Part shown: in pieces, positions 31,786 to 39,350 of the stretch
Layout: each line of letters begins with the position of its first letter
How positions within the stretch are numbered: position 1 is the stretch's first letter
Assembly (NCBI GenBank): GCA_964386635.1
Contig: CAYLRO010000028.1
Span: forward strand, 1-39,455
Source of the DNA: Sabulitectum sp964386635
GTDB taxonomy: Bacteria > Fermentibacterota > Fermentibacteria > Fermentibacterales > JCC-6
Direction: 5' to 3'
DNA: 39,455 bases
Notes under the pieces: model-generated
What the model saw: the letters and a program-made list of their open reading frames with translations, nothing else
Databases searched by the model: none
What the model was told of the DNA's origin: nothing
Position numbers and translations under genes: made by a program

Positions 31786-32966
31786 TTTACCTTTACGAAA
31801 CGGATTGAACGACCTTTCCTGAGGGAAATGGCCAGCTCTCCTGTGAGAACATCAACCAGTTCCGGTCCCAGAACCTCTTTGCGCCATTCTGTGAGATCCT
31901 TGCGGTTCATGAACTGCTTCAGACTGGAGGGAGGTTTCTCAAGTATGGACTCGAAACTCTCCTTGGGCAGGAGAAGGGCAGGCGAGAGATCCAGGGTTTT
32001 GGACTTCATCTTGAGAAATATCCGCAGAATATCCTTTCTGGCCGCATATCCCCAGTCATGCCTGGGGAGAACGATTTCGGGAACATCCCCTGGAGGAGAA
32101 CTTTTACATTCATTGGCCAGATCGATAATCTCTGTGCCGTATTTCTCAACAAATCCCCCGGGAAGCCCGCGAAGTCTCTCTATTACACCTGGTGTTCCAG
32201 GAGCCAGTACTGCAAGCCTGCAGAGAAGATGATCCCTGGCAACAAAATGTCTTGGCCGGTTAAGTGCCGATGCTCTGTCTTCCCGCCAGTTAACAAGCTT
32301 CCATAGAAGGGGAAAGTTTGACTTTTTCACCTTGCCTGCGGATCTGGCTTTACTGAAGAGCTTTTCTCTTGAAATCCCGTAAAGTTCAGGGTCCAGCAGA
32401 TGCTCCATCTCTCCCTTGAACCAGCTGGTTCTGCCCTTTTTCTTCAGCTGTCCCGAAAGCTTCTCATAAACTTGTACCAGATATCTCACATCATCCAGGG
32501 CATAATCTATCTGGCCCTCGGCAAGCGGCCGGACAGACCAGTCGCTCATGGAATACTTCTTCCTGGCTTTAACACCGCAGACATCATGAACAAGATTAAC
32601 AAGACTTATCTGTTCACCATAACCAAGAAATGCAGCTGCTATCTGAGTGTCAAAAAGATTTTTCACCTGAAAATTCTTCAGGCACTGAAAGAGAATGGCA
32701 AGATCGTTCCTGGCGCTGTGAAGCACTTTCACAATACTTTCGTTACTGAACAGAGCTGAAAGAAGTGACAGATCAGTAACGCTGAGAGGGTCTACAGCAA
32801 CCGGCCCTATCCCGTCTGCAGCGATCTGAATAAGATAAAGATCAGGCCAGTATCTCTTCTCACAGTGAAACTCTGTATCAAGAGCAATTACAGATTTCCC
32901 CTTCAATTCTTCCGCAAGCCTGTTGAATGTTTCCTGATCTTCAATAAGAGGTGGAAAATCACTCAC
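31782..32966 (-). CDS. rnd: Ribonuclease D
   Basis: I place the start at the GTG at 32966, preceded by GGAGG and sharing GTGA with the gene before it. The longer frame to 33059 would run 97 bases into that gene. The 394-residue protein has the DEDDy 3'-5' exonuclease domain: A-L-D-T-E-F-H (Exo I), H-S-A-R-N-D-L-A-I-L (Exo II) and D-Y-A-L-D-D-V-R-Y-L (Exo III). HRDC-type helices make up the rest (for example N-W-R-E-D-R-A-S-A-L-N-R-P-R, then a second domain). It trims tRNA and other small RNA 3' ends. Confidence 0.92.
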   Translation of the reverse strand: MSDFPPLIEDQETFNRLAEELKGKSVIALDTEFHCEKRYWPDLYLIQIAADGIGPVAVDPLSVTDLSLLSALFSNESIVKVLHSARNDLAILFQCLKNFQVKNLFDTQIAAAFLGYGEQISLVNLVHDVCGVKARKKYSMSDWSVRPLAEGQIDYALDDVRYLVQVYEKLSGQLKKKGRTSWFKGEMEHLLDPELYGISREKLFSKARSAGKVKKSNFPLLWKLVNWREDRASALNRPRHFVARDHLLCRLAVLAPGTPGVIERLRGLPGGFVEKYGTEIIDLANECKSSPPGDVPEIVLPRHDWGYAARKDILRIFLKMKSKTLDLSPALLLPKESFESILEKPPSSLKQFMNRKDLTEWRKEVLGPELVDVLTGELAISLRKGRSIRFVKVK

Positions 32967-33715
32967 AATGCCCCCTCCGGAGGAGAGTATTCTTCGTGGA
33001 ATGGACAGTAGACCATCCCGTCCCTGAGCTCGTAGTATTTGTAGCCATTGTCGGGACAACTGTAGCCCCCCCTTCTTCCAAATTCCCCACCGCTGTTTAC
33101 ATGGATATCCTCGAGAGAAGCAGGGTATTCGAAACCTGCGTCAAGATACCGGTTAAGTTCAGCTGCGACAGAATCTCTTTTCAGAGCGCATCTGTCGGAA
33201 GAGATAATTATTCCGGCACCCAGGTGTCCGGATGGACAGTAAACTGTTCCTGTGGTTCGGTCATATTCGTATGGAGCACCTGATACAGGGCATGATCCCT
33301 GTGGATTATCCGCTGCCCTCTGCCGACAGAGCATTACGGCAGATCCAAGAAGATTGTCAATGGCAGTATCCCTCTGTACAAGAACATCTTTGCCATCTAC
33401 CAGAAGCCAGATCACTCTGGTGCCGGAACTCTCTGTAACACCGGACATTAAAATGCCGTCAGCATCAGATCCGCTGTAAACAAAATCAGCCGGTGGCGGA
33501 ACTCCCTGCATGCTTTCCATGAACTCCGGACAAAGACCGGCAGCTGTTTCATAAGTCATCATGCCGAGAGCTTCATCTGCCCTGCCCTCAGCAAGTGCCT
33601 GAGAGTAATCCCGCGCTGTTTCCCTCCAGATTACACCTGGACTGTCAGTTCTTGCAATAATTGAAAAGAGAACAGCTCCGGCAAGTATAACCGCCGGAAC
33701 AAAAAGGGTTCTCAA
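32963..33715 (-). CDS. Membrane-anchored protein with two Cys-Pro zinc-ribbon-like modules
   Basis: The start is the TTG at 33715, which shares TTGA with the upstream stop and has GGAGG nine bases before it. The longer frame to 33832 would overlap the previous gene and has an unlikely Cys/Arg-rich start. The 250-residue product has one N-terminal hydrophobic helix (MRTLFVPAVILAGAVLFSII), then a helical region. Two similar C-terminal modules follow: S-C-P-V-S-G-A-P-Y-E-Y ... V-Y-C-P-S-G-H and S-C-P-D-N-G-Y-K-Y-Y-E ... V-Y-C-P-F-H. Each is a C-P/C-P pair that could bind zinc, similar to pseudopilin-like or prepilin-associated Cys-rich tails. Unknown function; the bulk is probably outside the cytoplasm. 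Confidence 0.75.
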   Translation of the reverse strand: MRTLFVPAVILAGAVLFSIIARTDSPGVIWRETARDYSQALAEGRADEALGMMTYETAAGLCPEFMESMQGVPPPADFVYSGSDADGILMSGVTESSGTRVIWLLVDGKDVLVQRDTAIDNLLGSAVMLCRQRAADNPQGSCPVSGAPYEYDRTTGTVYCPSGHLGAGIIISSDRCALKRDSVAAELNRYLDAGFEYPASLEDIHVNSGGEFGRRGGYSCPDNGYKYYELRDGMVYCPFHEEYSPPEGAL

Positions 33716-34662
33716 TTGGATCTGCCTCCTGAACTGGCAGAAGCACTGGCATCTCCTGTTCTTCCTCCACTGGAGCTGACACTGAACAGATCTCCGATAT
33801 CCAGCCCGATTCCACTCACCATAAGACCCCACTCCTTGTCAACATTCTGGCCGCTTAGTCTGTAGAAAATATCCACATTAAGCTGAAGCTGGCTGTTGTC
33901 CAGAACGATTCCGGATCTCAGGTCAACAGATGAGACTTCACTGCCGGTTATTTCCTCTGAATCGATCTCAGTTTCGCTTCTGGAAGCAAACTCAAGACCT
34001 GCATTGAAGTCCAGTTCTCTGTTTACAGGAAGGATCATCAGGGCTCCACCCCTGAATTCCATTCCCGGTGATGTATCCGCAGAGTCTCCAGGAGCGAAGG
34101 GAATCTCGCCCCAGGCGGTGAAGTAATGCCGCAGTCCGCCGGAGACCTCGACCCTGGGGCCTGAAGAAGACCCTGAAATCGGCAGTTCGAAGGTGGCGGA
34201 AACTTCAGCGGCAACATGTCTGTCACTTTCAGTATAGTCTCCTGTATCCAGAGTGCCCTTTAACGTAGGTCTGAGAGCTCCCCGGAGGATGAACTGCGGG
34301 TCTCTGGACATCCATCCGTCAACACATATCCAGGGATCGGCTATTCCCACACCTGTGGTGTCTCCCGGGCCGGAAAACTGCAGGAAACCGGGAACAGTAA
34401 GGCTTATGGTATGGCTTGATGTCAATCCGTATCTTCCGGACCACATGAAACGGAGAACTCCGTAACCCTCTCTGTAGTCATAAAGGCTGTCGAAATTCAG
34501 CGTGTCAGATTCCCAGTACTGACTGAATCCGAAATATCCCAGTGAGAATTCACCGTCTGTTCCAGTTACAGGCAGGACATGACTGAAATAGTGTGACGAA
34601 AGAGGATCCCATGCCAGTATCACCCCGGCAAAAACAACAAGAGTAAAAAGTGTATTCCTCAT
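33712..34662 (-). CDS. Exported beta-barrel-like outer-membrane protein
   Basis: The 316-residue protein has a signal peptide (MRNTLFTLVVFAGVILA) and a body of alternating polar and aromatic residues with repeated Gly-rich turns (G-Y-F-G-F-S-Q-Y-W, L-R-G-A-L-R-P-T-L-K-G, F-R-G-G-A-L-M-I-L-P). These fit a small outer-membrane barrel. It ends in a Ser/Gly-rich tail (S-S-S-G-G-R-T-G-D-A-S-A-S) rather than a terminal aromatic residue, which is unusual for BAM substrates. No family name is offered. AAAGGAA precedes the ATG. It heads the six-gene overlapping operon that includes rnd and nth. Confidence 0.75.
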   Translation of the reverse strand: MRNTLFTLVVFAGVILAWDPLSSHYFSHVLPVTGTDGEFSLGYFGFSQYWESDTLNFDSLYDYREGYGVLRFMWSGRYGLTSSHTISLTVPGFLQFSGPGDTTGVGIADPWICVDGWMSRDPQFILRGALRPTLKGTLDTGDYTESDRHVAAEVSATFELPISGSSSGPRVEVSGGLRHYFTAWGEIPFAPGDSADTSPGMEFRGGALMILPVNRELDFNAGLEFASRSETEIDSEEITGSEVSSVDLRSGIVLDNSQLQLNVDIFYRLSGQNVDKEWGLMVSGIGLDIGDLFSVSSSGGRTGDASASASSGGRSN

Positions 34663-34683
34663 CTGGATTCCTTTCCTGAAATT

Positions 34684-34977
34684 TCACCTTAAAATAGAAA
34701 AACAGCCGGCAGTATACGCTGATACTCTCCGGTCCAGAATCTCCAGTTTCTCAATCAGAGCACCTGATGGTCCCTGCTTTAAAATCAGCAGAAATTCCTC
34801 AACAGCTCCGGCAGGCCCTGTTGCGTCTATTTCCACAGATCTGTCTGCCATGTTCCGAACATGGCCTTCAATCATCAGTCTGGAAGCAACTGATCTGGTC
34901 CAGTATCTGAAACCGACTCCCTGAACCAGCCCTGTAACTCTCAGATGTACTCGAATATAGTCTGCATCTCTTTCCAT
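34684..34977 (-). CDS. acyP: Acylphosphatase
   Basis: The product hydrolyses carboxyl-phosphate bonds. The active-site loop is G-L-V-Q-G-V-G-F-R, with Arg24, and Asn42 lies in G-H-V-R-N-M-A-D, both at the expected positions for a 97-residue protein starting at the ATG at 34977. Longer starts at 35022 and 34986 are in frame, but a good promoter (34988-35016) lies within that extra stretch, so they would not be transcribed from it. No strong Shine-Dalgarno site precedes 34977, so the message may be nearly leaderless. Confidence 0.9.
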   Translation of the reverse strand: MERDADYIRVHLRVTGLVQGVGFRYWTRSVASRLMIEGHVRNMADRSVEIDATGPAGAVEEFLLILKQGPSGALIEKLEILDRRVSAYTAGCFSILR

Positions 34978-34987
34978 TGTTAGCATT

Positions 34988-35016
34988 TCTATAGGAGAAG
35001 GGGCATCACAGGTCAA
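34988..35016 (-). promoter_or_regulatory. Sigma-70-like promoter for the acylphosphatase gene
   Basis: On the minus strand TTGACC (35011-35016) and TATAGA (34988-34993) are separated by exactly 17 bases. Transcription would begin near 34981, only a few bases before the ATG at 34977. Confidence 0.6.
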
Positions 35017-35026
35017 GTTCATAACG

Positions 35027-35040
35027 GTCAGTTGACTGAC
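35027..35040. promoter_or_regulatory. Inverted repeat in the divergent acylphosphatase/ompA-like gap
   Basis: GTCAGT and ACTGAC flank a TG centre, a perfect six-base inverted repeat. It sits just upstream of the acylphosphatase -35 box and about 65 bases before the OmpA-family start, a suitable place for an operator shared by both genes. No regulator is known, and chance is possible at this length. Confidence 0.35.
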
Positions 35041-35105
35041 AGAACATATATTTGCATGCTCTGCTGGATGTAGACTAAGAAGGATTTTTTAAACAGGAGG
35101 GTCAA

Positions 35106-37091
35106 ATGAGAACAGCAGGTATACTGCTTCTCATTCTGATGGTGACTGCTGCACTTGCGGCTCCATCAGTTTGGGGCGTGCCGGGACTGCACCGGGTTAA
35201 CAGAGCTATGCCACTGGGTATCAACGAGATGTCTTTTGGTATCGGGCTTAATTACTGGACAGCAGTCAACGAATACACCAATTTTGTTTATCACAGCCAC
35301 TACATTCCCCAGACATTGCTTTTCCCTGAACTTACCGAGACGGAATACACCGGCCAGGGTCTCCTTAGCCTTGCATACGGGGTATGGGATTATGTAGACC
35401 TTGCAGCAACTGCCACATATTCCGCTTCATGGTACGAACGAGGACTTTATGAAGAAAGATCCACAGGGCACTGGGAAGAGATCCAGGGATTTGAAGCCAT
35501 CAATTTTGTTCTCCACGGAGGATACAATCCCATTCCGGATCTGGAAGATGTTGTCTGGTTCGGTGGCGACATCAAGCTGGGATTCGCTCCGTCAGACACA
35601 ATGTTCCTGCATTGCGAAGATGACCCCGACGGAAGATGGCACACCGGTCAGATAATAAGCAATGCTAGAAGACCCTTCACCACAACAGGAAACGGCACCT
35701 TCGGTGCAGACCTGCTGATCAGTGGAGACTTCGGCAGATGGCTGCCTATGGCAGCTGTAAAAGCTCATCTGAACCTGGGCTATTCCAAGTACACACAGAA
35801 CTACCACTTCACGGATTTCCGTGTCAGTCCCGACAGTGTAGGCTGGAATTACTCAGACTCCACAATAGTTGATCTGGAAGTTTCCGACGGTGTATTCACC
35901 TGGGGCATAGGTATTGAGGTCCCCACACCCCACGCAGACCTCTTCCTGGAGTATACAAGCCAGAAACTGCTGGACCGTGAAGATGCAACGGTTTCCTATT
36001 TCACTCCGGGTATCAGATTCAAGAATGCCTCAGGTACTTTCATCGATATTACATTTGATCTGAGCACCACTGAATTCGACCCCCTGTACTACGACCTGGG
36101 ACACGGGCTTTATCAGGATCAGGATGTTGTAACACCAGAGCAGCGTGCTGAGAGAGCCCCTCTTCCCATCGGCGGCACATTCGACTACGGAATCGGTCTT
36201 TCCATCGGTTTCTCCTCAGACATGGTAGCAGGAGCTGAAGGACCTGATCTCTGCACTCTCAGCGGTGTTGTATCAGATTCCATAACCGGCCAGCCTGTTT
36301 TTGCCACTATCACCTTCCCGGGAGTGGCCATAGCGAATGTTACAAGTGACGAGGATACCGGTTACTACACCCACAGGATTCCTGCAGGGGAAGTACCGGT
36401 TGCAGTGGTTGCCCCGGGTTATGGAACAGCAAATGCACTTGTTGTAATGAACCGGAATCAGTCTGCCAATCTTGATTTTGCTCTTGTTCCCAACCTGGGC
36501 ACATTAAGCGGTTCTGTGAGAGACGGACAGGGCAGACCAATCGAGGGTGCAACTGTAACAATCGGAAGCCCTGCACCGGTAACAATTTCAACCAGTACTG
36601 CAGGAGTCTTTACCGCTCAGGTGGAAGCCGGCACATGGCCTGTGTCTGTACAGGCAGACGGTTTTATCACCGACAACAAGTCTGTTACATCCATTGCCAA
36701 CGAAACGGTCCGGGTTGATTTCTCTCTCAGGGCTGCTCTCCGCGAGGGTGAAGTAATGAGCTTTGACAACATCTACTTCGACTCGGGAAGTGCCAACATA
36801 AAGCCTGAGAGCTACCCGATACTGGACAGTGTGGCCATTCTCCTCAGAGACAACCCCACTGCAAGAATGCAGGTAGCAGGACACACAGACAGCGACGGAA
36901 GTGAAAGCTCCAACCAGACCCTCAGCGAGCGCAGGGCACAGTCTGTGTACCAGTATCTTGTCAGCAAGGGTATTGCCGGCAACAGACTTACAACAGTCGG
37001 TTACGGTGAATCCAATCCAGTTGCTGCAAACGACTCCGCAGCCAACAAGGCAAGAAACCGCAGAATAGAATTCACTGTACTGAGCATATAG
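35106..37091 (+). CDS. OmpA-family protein with carboxypeptidase-regulatory-like repeats
   Basis: The 661-residue protein has a signal peptide (MRTAGILLLILMVTAALAA) and a probable outer-membrane barrel or beta-rich domain (about 25-370). Two carboxypeptidase-regulatory-like Ig-type repeats follow (about 380-455 and 460-535: L-S-G-V-V-S-D-S-I-T-G-Q-P and L-S-G-S-V-R-D-G-Q-G-R-P-I). The end is an OmpA domain (about 545-660) with F-D-S-G-S-A-N-I-K-P, G-H-T-D-S-D-G-S and R-N-R-R-I-E-F, the residues that hold diaminopimelate of peptidoglycan. It therefore probably ties the outer membrane to the wall. GGAGGG lies just before the ATG; a terminator follows. Confidence 0.92.
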   Translation: MRTAGILLLILMVTAALAAPSVWGVPGLHRVNRAMPLGINEMSFGIGLNYWTAVNEYTNFVYHSHYIPQTLLFPELTETEYTGQGLLSLAYGVWDYVDLAATATYSASWYERGLYEERSTGHWEEIQGFEAINFVLHGGYNPIPDLEDVVWFGGDIKLGFAPSDTMFLHCEDDPDGRWHTGQIISNARRPFTTTGNGTFGADLLISGDFGRWLPMAAVKAHLNLGYSKYTQNYHFTDFRVSPDSVGWNYSDSTIVDLEVSDGVFTWGIGIEVPTPHADLFLEYTSQKLLDREDATVSYFTPGIRFKNASGTFIDITFDLSTTEFDPLYYDLGHGLYQDQDVVTPEQRAERAPLPIGGTFDYGIGLSIGFSSDMVAGAEGPDLCTLSGVVSDSITGQPVFATITFPGVAIANVTSDEDTGYYTHRIPAGEVPVAVVAPGYGTANALVVMNRNQSANLDFALVPNLGTLSGSVRDGQGRPIEGATVTIGSPAPVTISTSTAGVFTAQVEAGTWPVSVQADGFITDNKSVTSIANETVRVDFSLRAALREGEVMSFDNIYFDSGSANIKPESYPILDSVAILLRDNPTARMQVAGHTDSDGSESSNQTLSERRAQSVYQYLVSKGIAGNRLTTVGYGESNPVAANDSAANKARNRRIEFTVLSI

Positions 37092-37106
37092 TCATCAGTA
37101 TTCGAG

Positions 37107-37136
37107 AGGGCCCGGTGAAAGCCGGGCCTTCTTTTT
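37107..37136 (+). terminator. Rho-independent terminator after the OmpA-family gene
   Basis: A stem of seven G-C pairs (37109-37115 with 37122-37128, extendable by two weaker pairs) and a six-base TGAAAG loop run into TTCTTTTT, starting 16 bases after the stop. Confidence 0.9.
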
Positions 37137-37152
37137 ACGGAAAGAGGTCTTT

Positions 37153-38148
37153 TTGTTTCTTCAGGGGCTGGGAACATCTGCTGATGTAATAGGACAGATG
37201 GCTCTGCTGGTTCTTGCGGGATACCTCATGGTAAGGAAGAACTGGCTCAGTCAGGGTACAATGACTGATCTTACCCGCTTCCTGATTGATGCGGTGATCC
37301 CCTGTGCATTTATTCTCTCAATGATCAGGTCCTTCTCCTTTGACCTTCTGGAGGAAAGCCTGATCCTGGCTGTGATATCAGCAGGATGGATCATGCTTTC
37401 ATGGGCTGCAGGCTGGGGATGGTTCAAGTTCTTTCCAGGAGATTCTCCCACAAAAGACCGGGCTGTCACAGCAATGATGATGATATCCAACAGCCTCTAT
37501 CTGCCCCTGCCGGTTATTCTGGCAGTGACACCTGAGGAATTTCACGATCAGGCTGTGGTATACATTTCCATGGTTTCCCTGCCGTCCATCATTATCATGT
37601 GGACTGCCGGTGTAAAACTGCTGGGCGGTTCATCGGTTGTAACCGGAAGAGAGCGGCTGAAGAGAGTTTTCAACCCTCCCATTGTCTCTCTGTTCATAGG
37701 AATACTACTGAGCCAGATCCCTGGAATCAGAGAATCGGCAAGGGGCGAACCCGGAGCAATTATCCCGCTGACAACGATCTTTCAGGCAATGAACTATCTC
37801 AGCAGGCTTCTCTCTCCAATGGCCATGCTGATACTTGGAGGAATGATAGCTTCAGGCAGAAGCAAAAACAGGATCAGGCTCAGATACCTTCTTCCCCTGA
37901 CACTTGTCAGGCTGATCCTTGTGCCTGCTGCTGTGTATCTCATAATTCAATCAGGGATTACAGGCATTCCGGCACTGGCAGCAACTGTGCTGATCCTGGT
38001 TGCTGCAGCTCCCCCTGCCACGAACCACGCACTGATCGCAAGACGATACCATGGAGAATGGGGTCTGGTTGCATCTCTTCAGCTCATTACACATGTGATA
38101 GCCCTGATCACCCTGCCTGTCTGGCTCAGTCTGGGGCTGGGTTTCTGA
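37153..38148 (+). CDS. AEC family transporter (auxin efflux carrier-like)
   Basis: The 331-residue membrane protein has about ten hydrophobic helices in two inverted halves, with a central cytoplasmic loop, as in AEC permeases (PF03547). Features include V-L-A-G-Y-L-M-V-R-K near the start, N-S-L-Y-L-P-L-P at about 115, F-N-P-P-I-V-S-L at about 175 and A-A-P-P-A-T-N at about 285, the family's paired Asn/Pro breaks. Bacterial members carry malate, malonate or similar organic acids; the substrate is not visible here. The start is TTG with AGAGG upstream. Confidence 0.9.
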   Translation: MFLQGLGTSADVIGQMALLVLAGYLMVRKNWLSQGTMTDLTRFLIDAVIPCAFILSMIRSFSFDLLEESLILAVISAGWIMLSWAAGWGWFKFFPGDSPTKDRAVTAMMMISNSLYLPLPVILAVTPEEFHDQAVVYISMVSLPSIIIMWTAGVKLLGGSSVVTGRERLKRVFNPPIVSLFIGILLSQIPGIRESARGEPGAIIPLTTIFQAMNYLSRLLSPMAMLILGGMIASGRSKNRIRLRYLLPLTLVRLILVPAAVYLIIQSGITGIPALAATVLILVAAAPPATNHALIARRYHGEWGLVASLQLITHVIALITLPVWLSLGLGF

Positions 38149-38210
38149 ACTGTACCTGTAACAGTTTATCAGATCGCTGTGTCATAAGGTCAGCAGGAAG
38201 GATGTGTAAT

Positions 38211-39350
38211 ATGAATAAGGAATTGATGCCCTCTCTTTTTTCAGCAATTGTCTTTATGCTGACTGCCTGCAGTGAACCCCCTGAAGAATCTCCTGTGACT
38301 GCAGCAGGCCCGGATACCATTCTTGTTTCTCCTGCCTTTACAATCGGAATAATGATGGGAGATTCCAACTATGTTTTCGGAACCATTTCCGATGCAGTTG
38401 AACTGGATGACGGCTCCATTGCCATTCTTGATGAAGCCTCCTGCTGCTCAAAGCTCTACACAGCTCAGGGTGAATTCATAACACAGATATCCAGAAGAGG
38501 AAGCGGTCCTGGAGAGGTGATATTGCCTGGAGGTATAGTGAAACTTTCTGACGGCACCCTGGCCATTCTTGACCATGCCACAGGAACTCACAGATTCGAT
38601 CCTTCAGGTGAATTCCTGGAATTCATGATCGATTTCCAGGGGCAGGATGTTCCCCAGTGGGCCTGGGGTGTAAACGATATGGGCCTTGTAGGTGCAATCA
38701 CCCAGATGCAGATGGTGAACGATGTCCTCACTGTGAACTTCATTGTTGGAAGATGGGAGAGGGAACCTGAACACACAGTTGAATACTTCCGGAACAGTTT
38801 TCCTTTCAACCCGGAAAGAATGGATGAGTTCTTCAGCAACACATTCTTCTCCACAGCATTTACCGCATCAGAGGATGGAACAACTTTCATAGCTCCCATT
38901 TCATCAGAACGATATGAAGTTCAGATCTATAACCCGGACGGCACCCTTTACGGAACCATTGAACGGGAGATGGATCCCGTTCCAAAAACCCCTGAGGAAG
39001 TTGCAGACGAAACCGCTCTGATAACAGCCATACTCAAGGAACGCGGCGTACCGGAAGACCGCATCAGATACCAGCCGGATCCCGACAGGTGGATGATACA
39101 GCCCCAGGGAACAGGAACAGACGGACAGGGCAGGCTCTGGGTCAGGAATGGATTAACTGACCTTGTCATAATGGATGTTTACTCCAGGGACGGCGAACAC
39201 CTTGCAGTTGTTCAGTTCCAGGGGGTAACAGACCCGGAAATCATGGATTACCTGAACATCAAGGTCCAGCAGAACCGGATTCTCATCTATTCACTGCAGG
39301 ACCCTGATTACCCCAGGCTGTATGTGGTGGACATGCCGGAGATCAGCTGA
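38211..39350 (+). CDS. Six-bladed beta-propeller lipoprotein, paralogue of the gene at 26179
   Basis: The correct start is the ATG at 38211, giving a lipoprotein signal that ends F-M-L-T-A-C and 379 residues. The same frame stays open far upstream inside the AEC gene, but that extension is Cys-rich shadow sequence. The body has G-D-S-N-Y-V-F-G-T-I, G-S-I-A-I-L-D-E, R-G-S-G-P-G-E and G-R-L-W-V-R-N, the same order as in the paralogue. S-C-C-S near residue 75 is peculiar to this copy. Probably on the periplasmic side of a membrane; ligand unknown. The gene starts 62 bases after the transporter gene. Confidence 0.85.
   Translation: MNKELMPSLFSAIVFMLTACSEPPEESPVTAAGPDTILVSPAFTIGIMMGDSNYVFGTISDAVELDDGSIAILDEASCCSKLYTAQGEFITQISRRGSGPGEVILPGGIVKLSDGTLAILDHATGTHRFDPSGEFLEFMIDFQGQDVPQWAWGVNDMGLVGAITQMQMVNDVLTVNFIVGRWEREPEHTVEYFRNSFPFNPERMDEFFSNTFFSTAFTASEDGTTFIAPISSERYEVQIYNPDGTLYGTIEREMDPVPKTPEEVADETALITAILKERGVPEDRIRYQPDPDRWMIQPQGTGTDGQGRLWVRNGLTDLVIMDVYSRDGEHLAVVQFQGVTDPEIMDYLNIKVQQNRILIYSLQDPDYPRLYVVDMPEIS

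Noticed and set aside
33716..33832. N-terminal extension of the Cys-module protein
   Set aside because: It overlaps the preceding gene, begins with an unlikely Arg/Cys/Gln-rich stretch, and the TTG at 33715 gives a signal-anchor and a good Shine-Dalgarno site.
37599..38210. Long upstream extension of the propeller lipoprotein reading frame
   Set aside because: It lies inside the AEC transporter gene in another frame, is Cys- and Arg-rich, and would place the lipoprotein signal in the middle of the protein. The ATG at 38211 with a ribosome site explains the gene.
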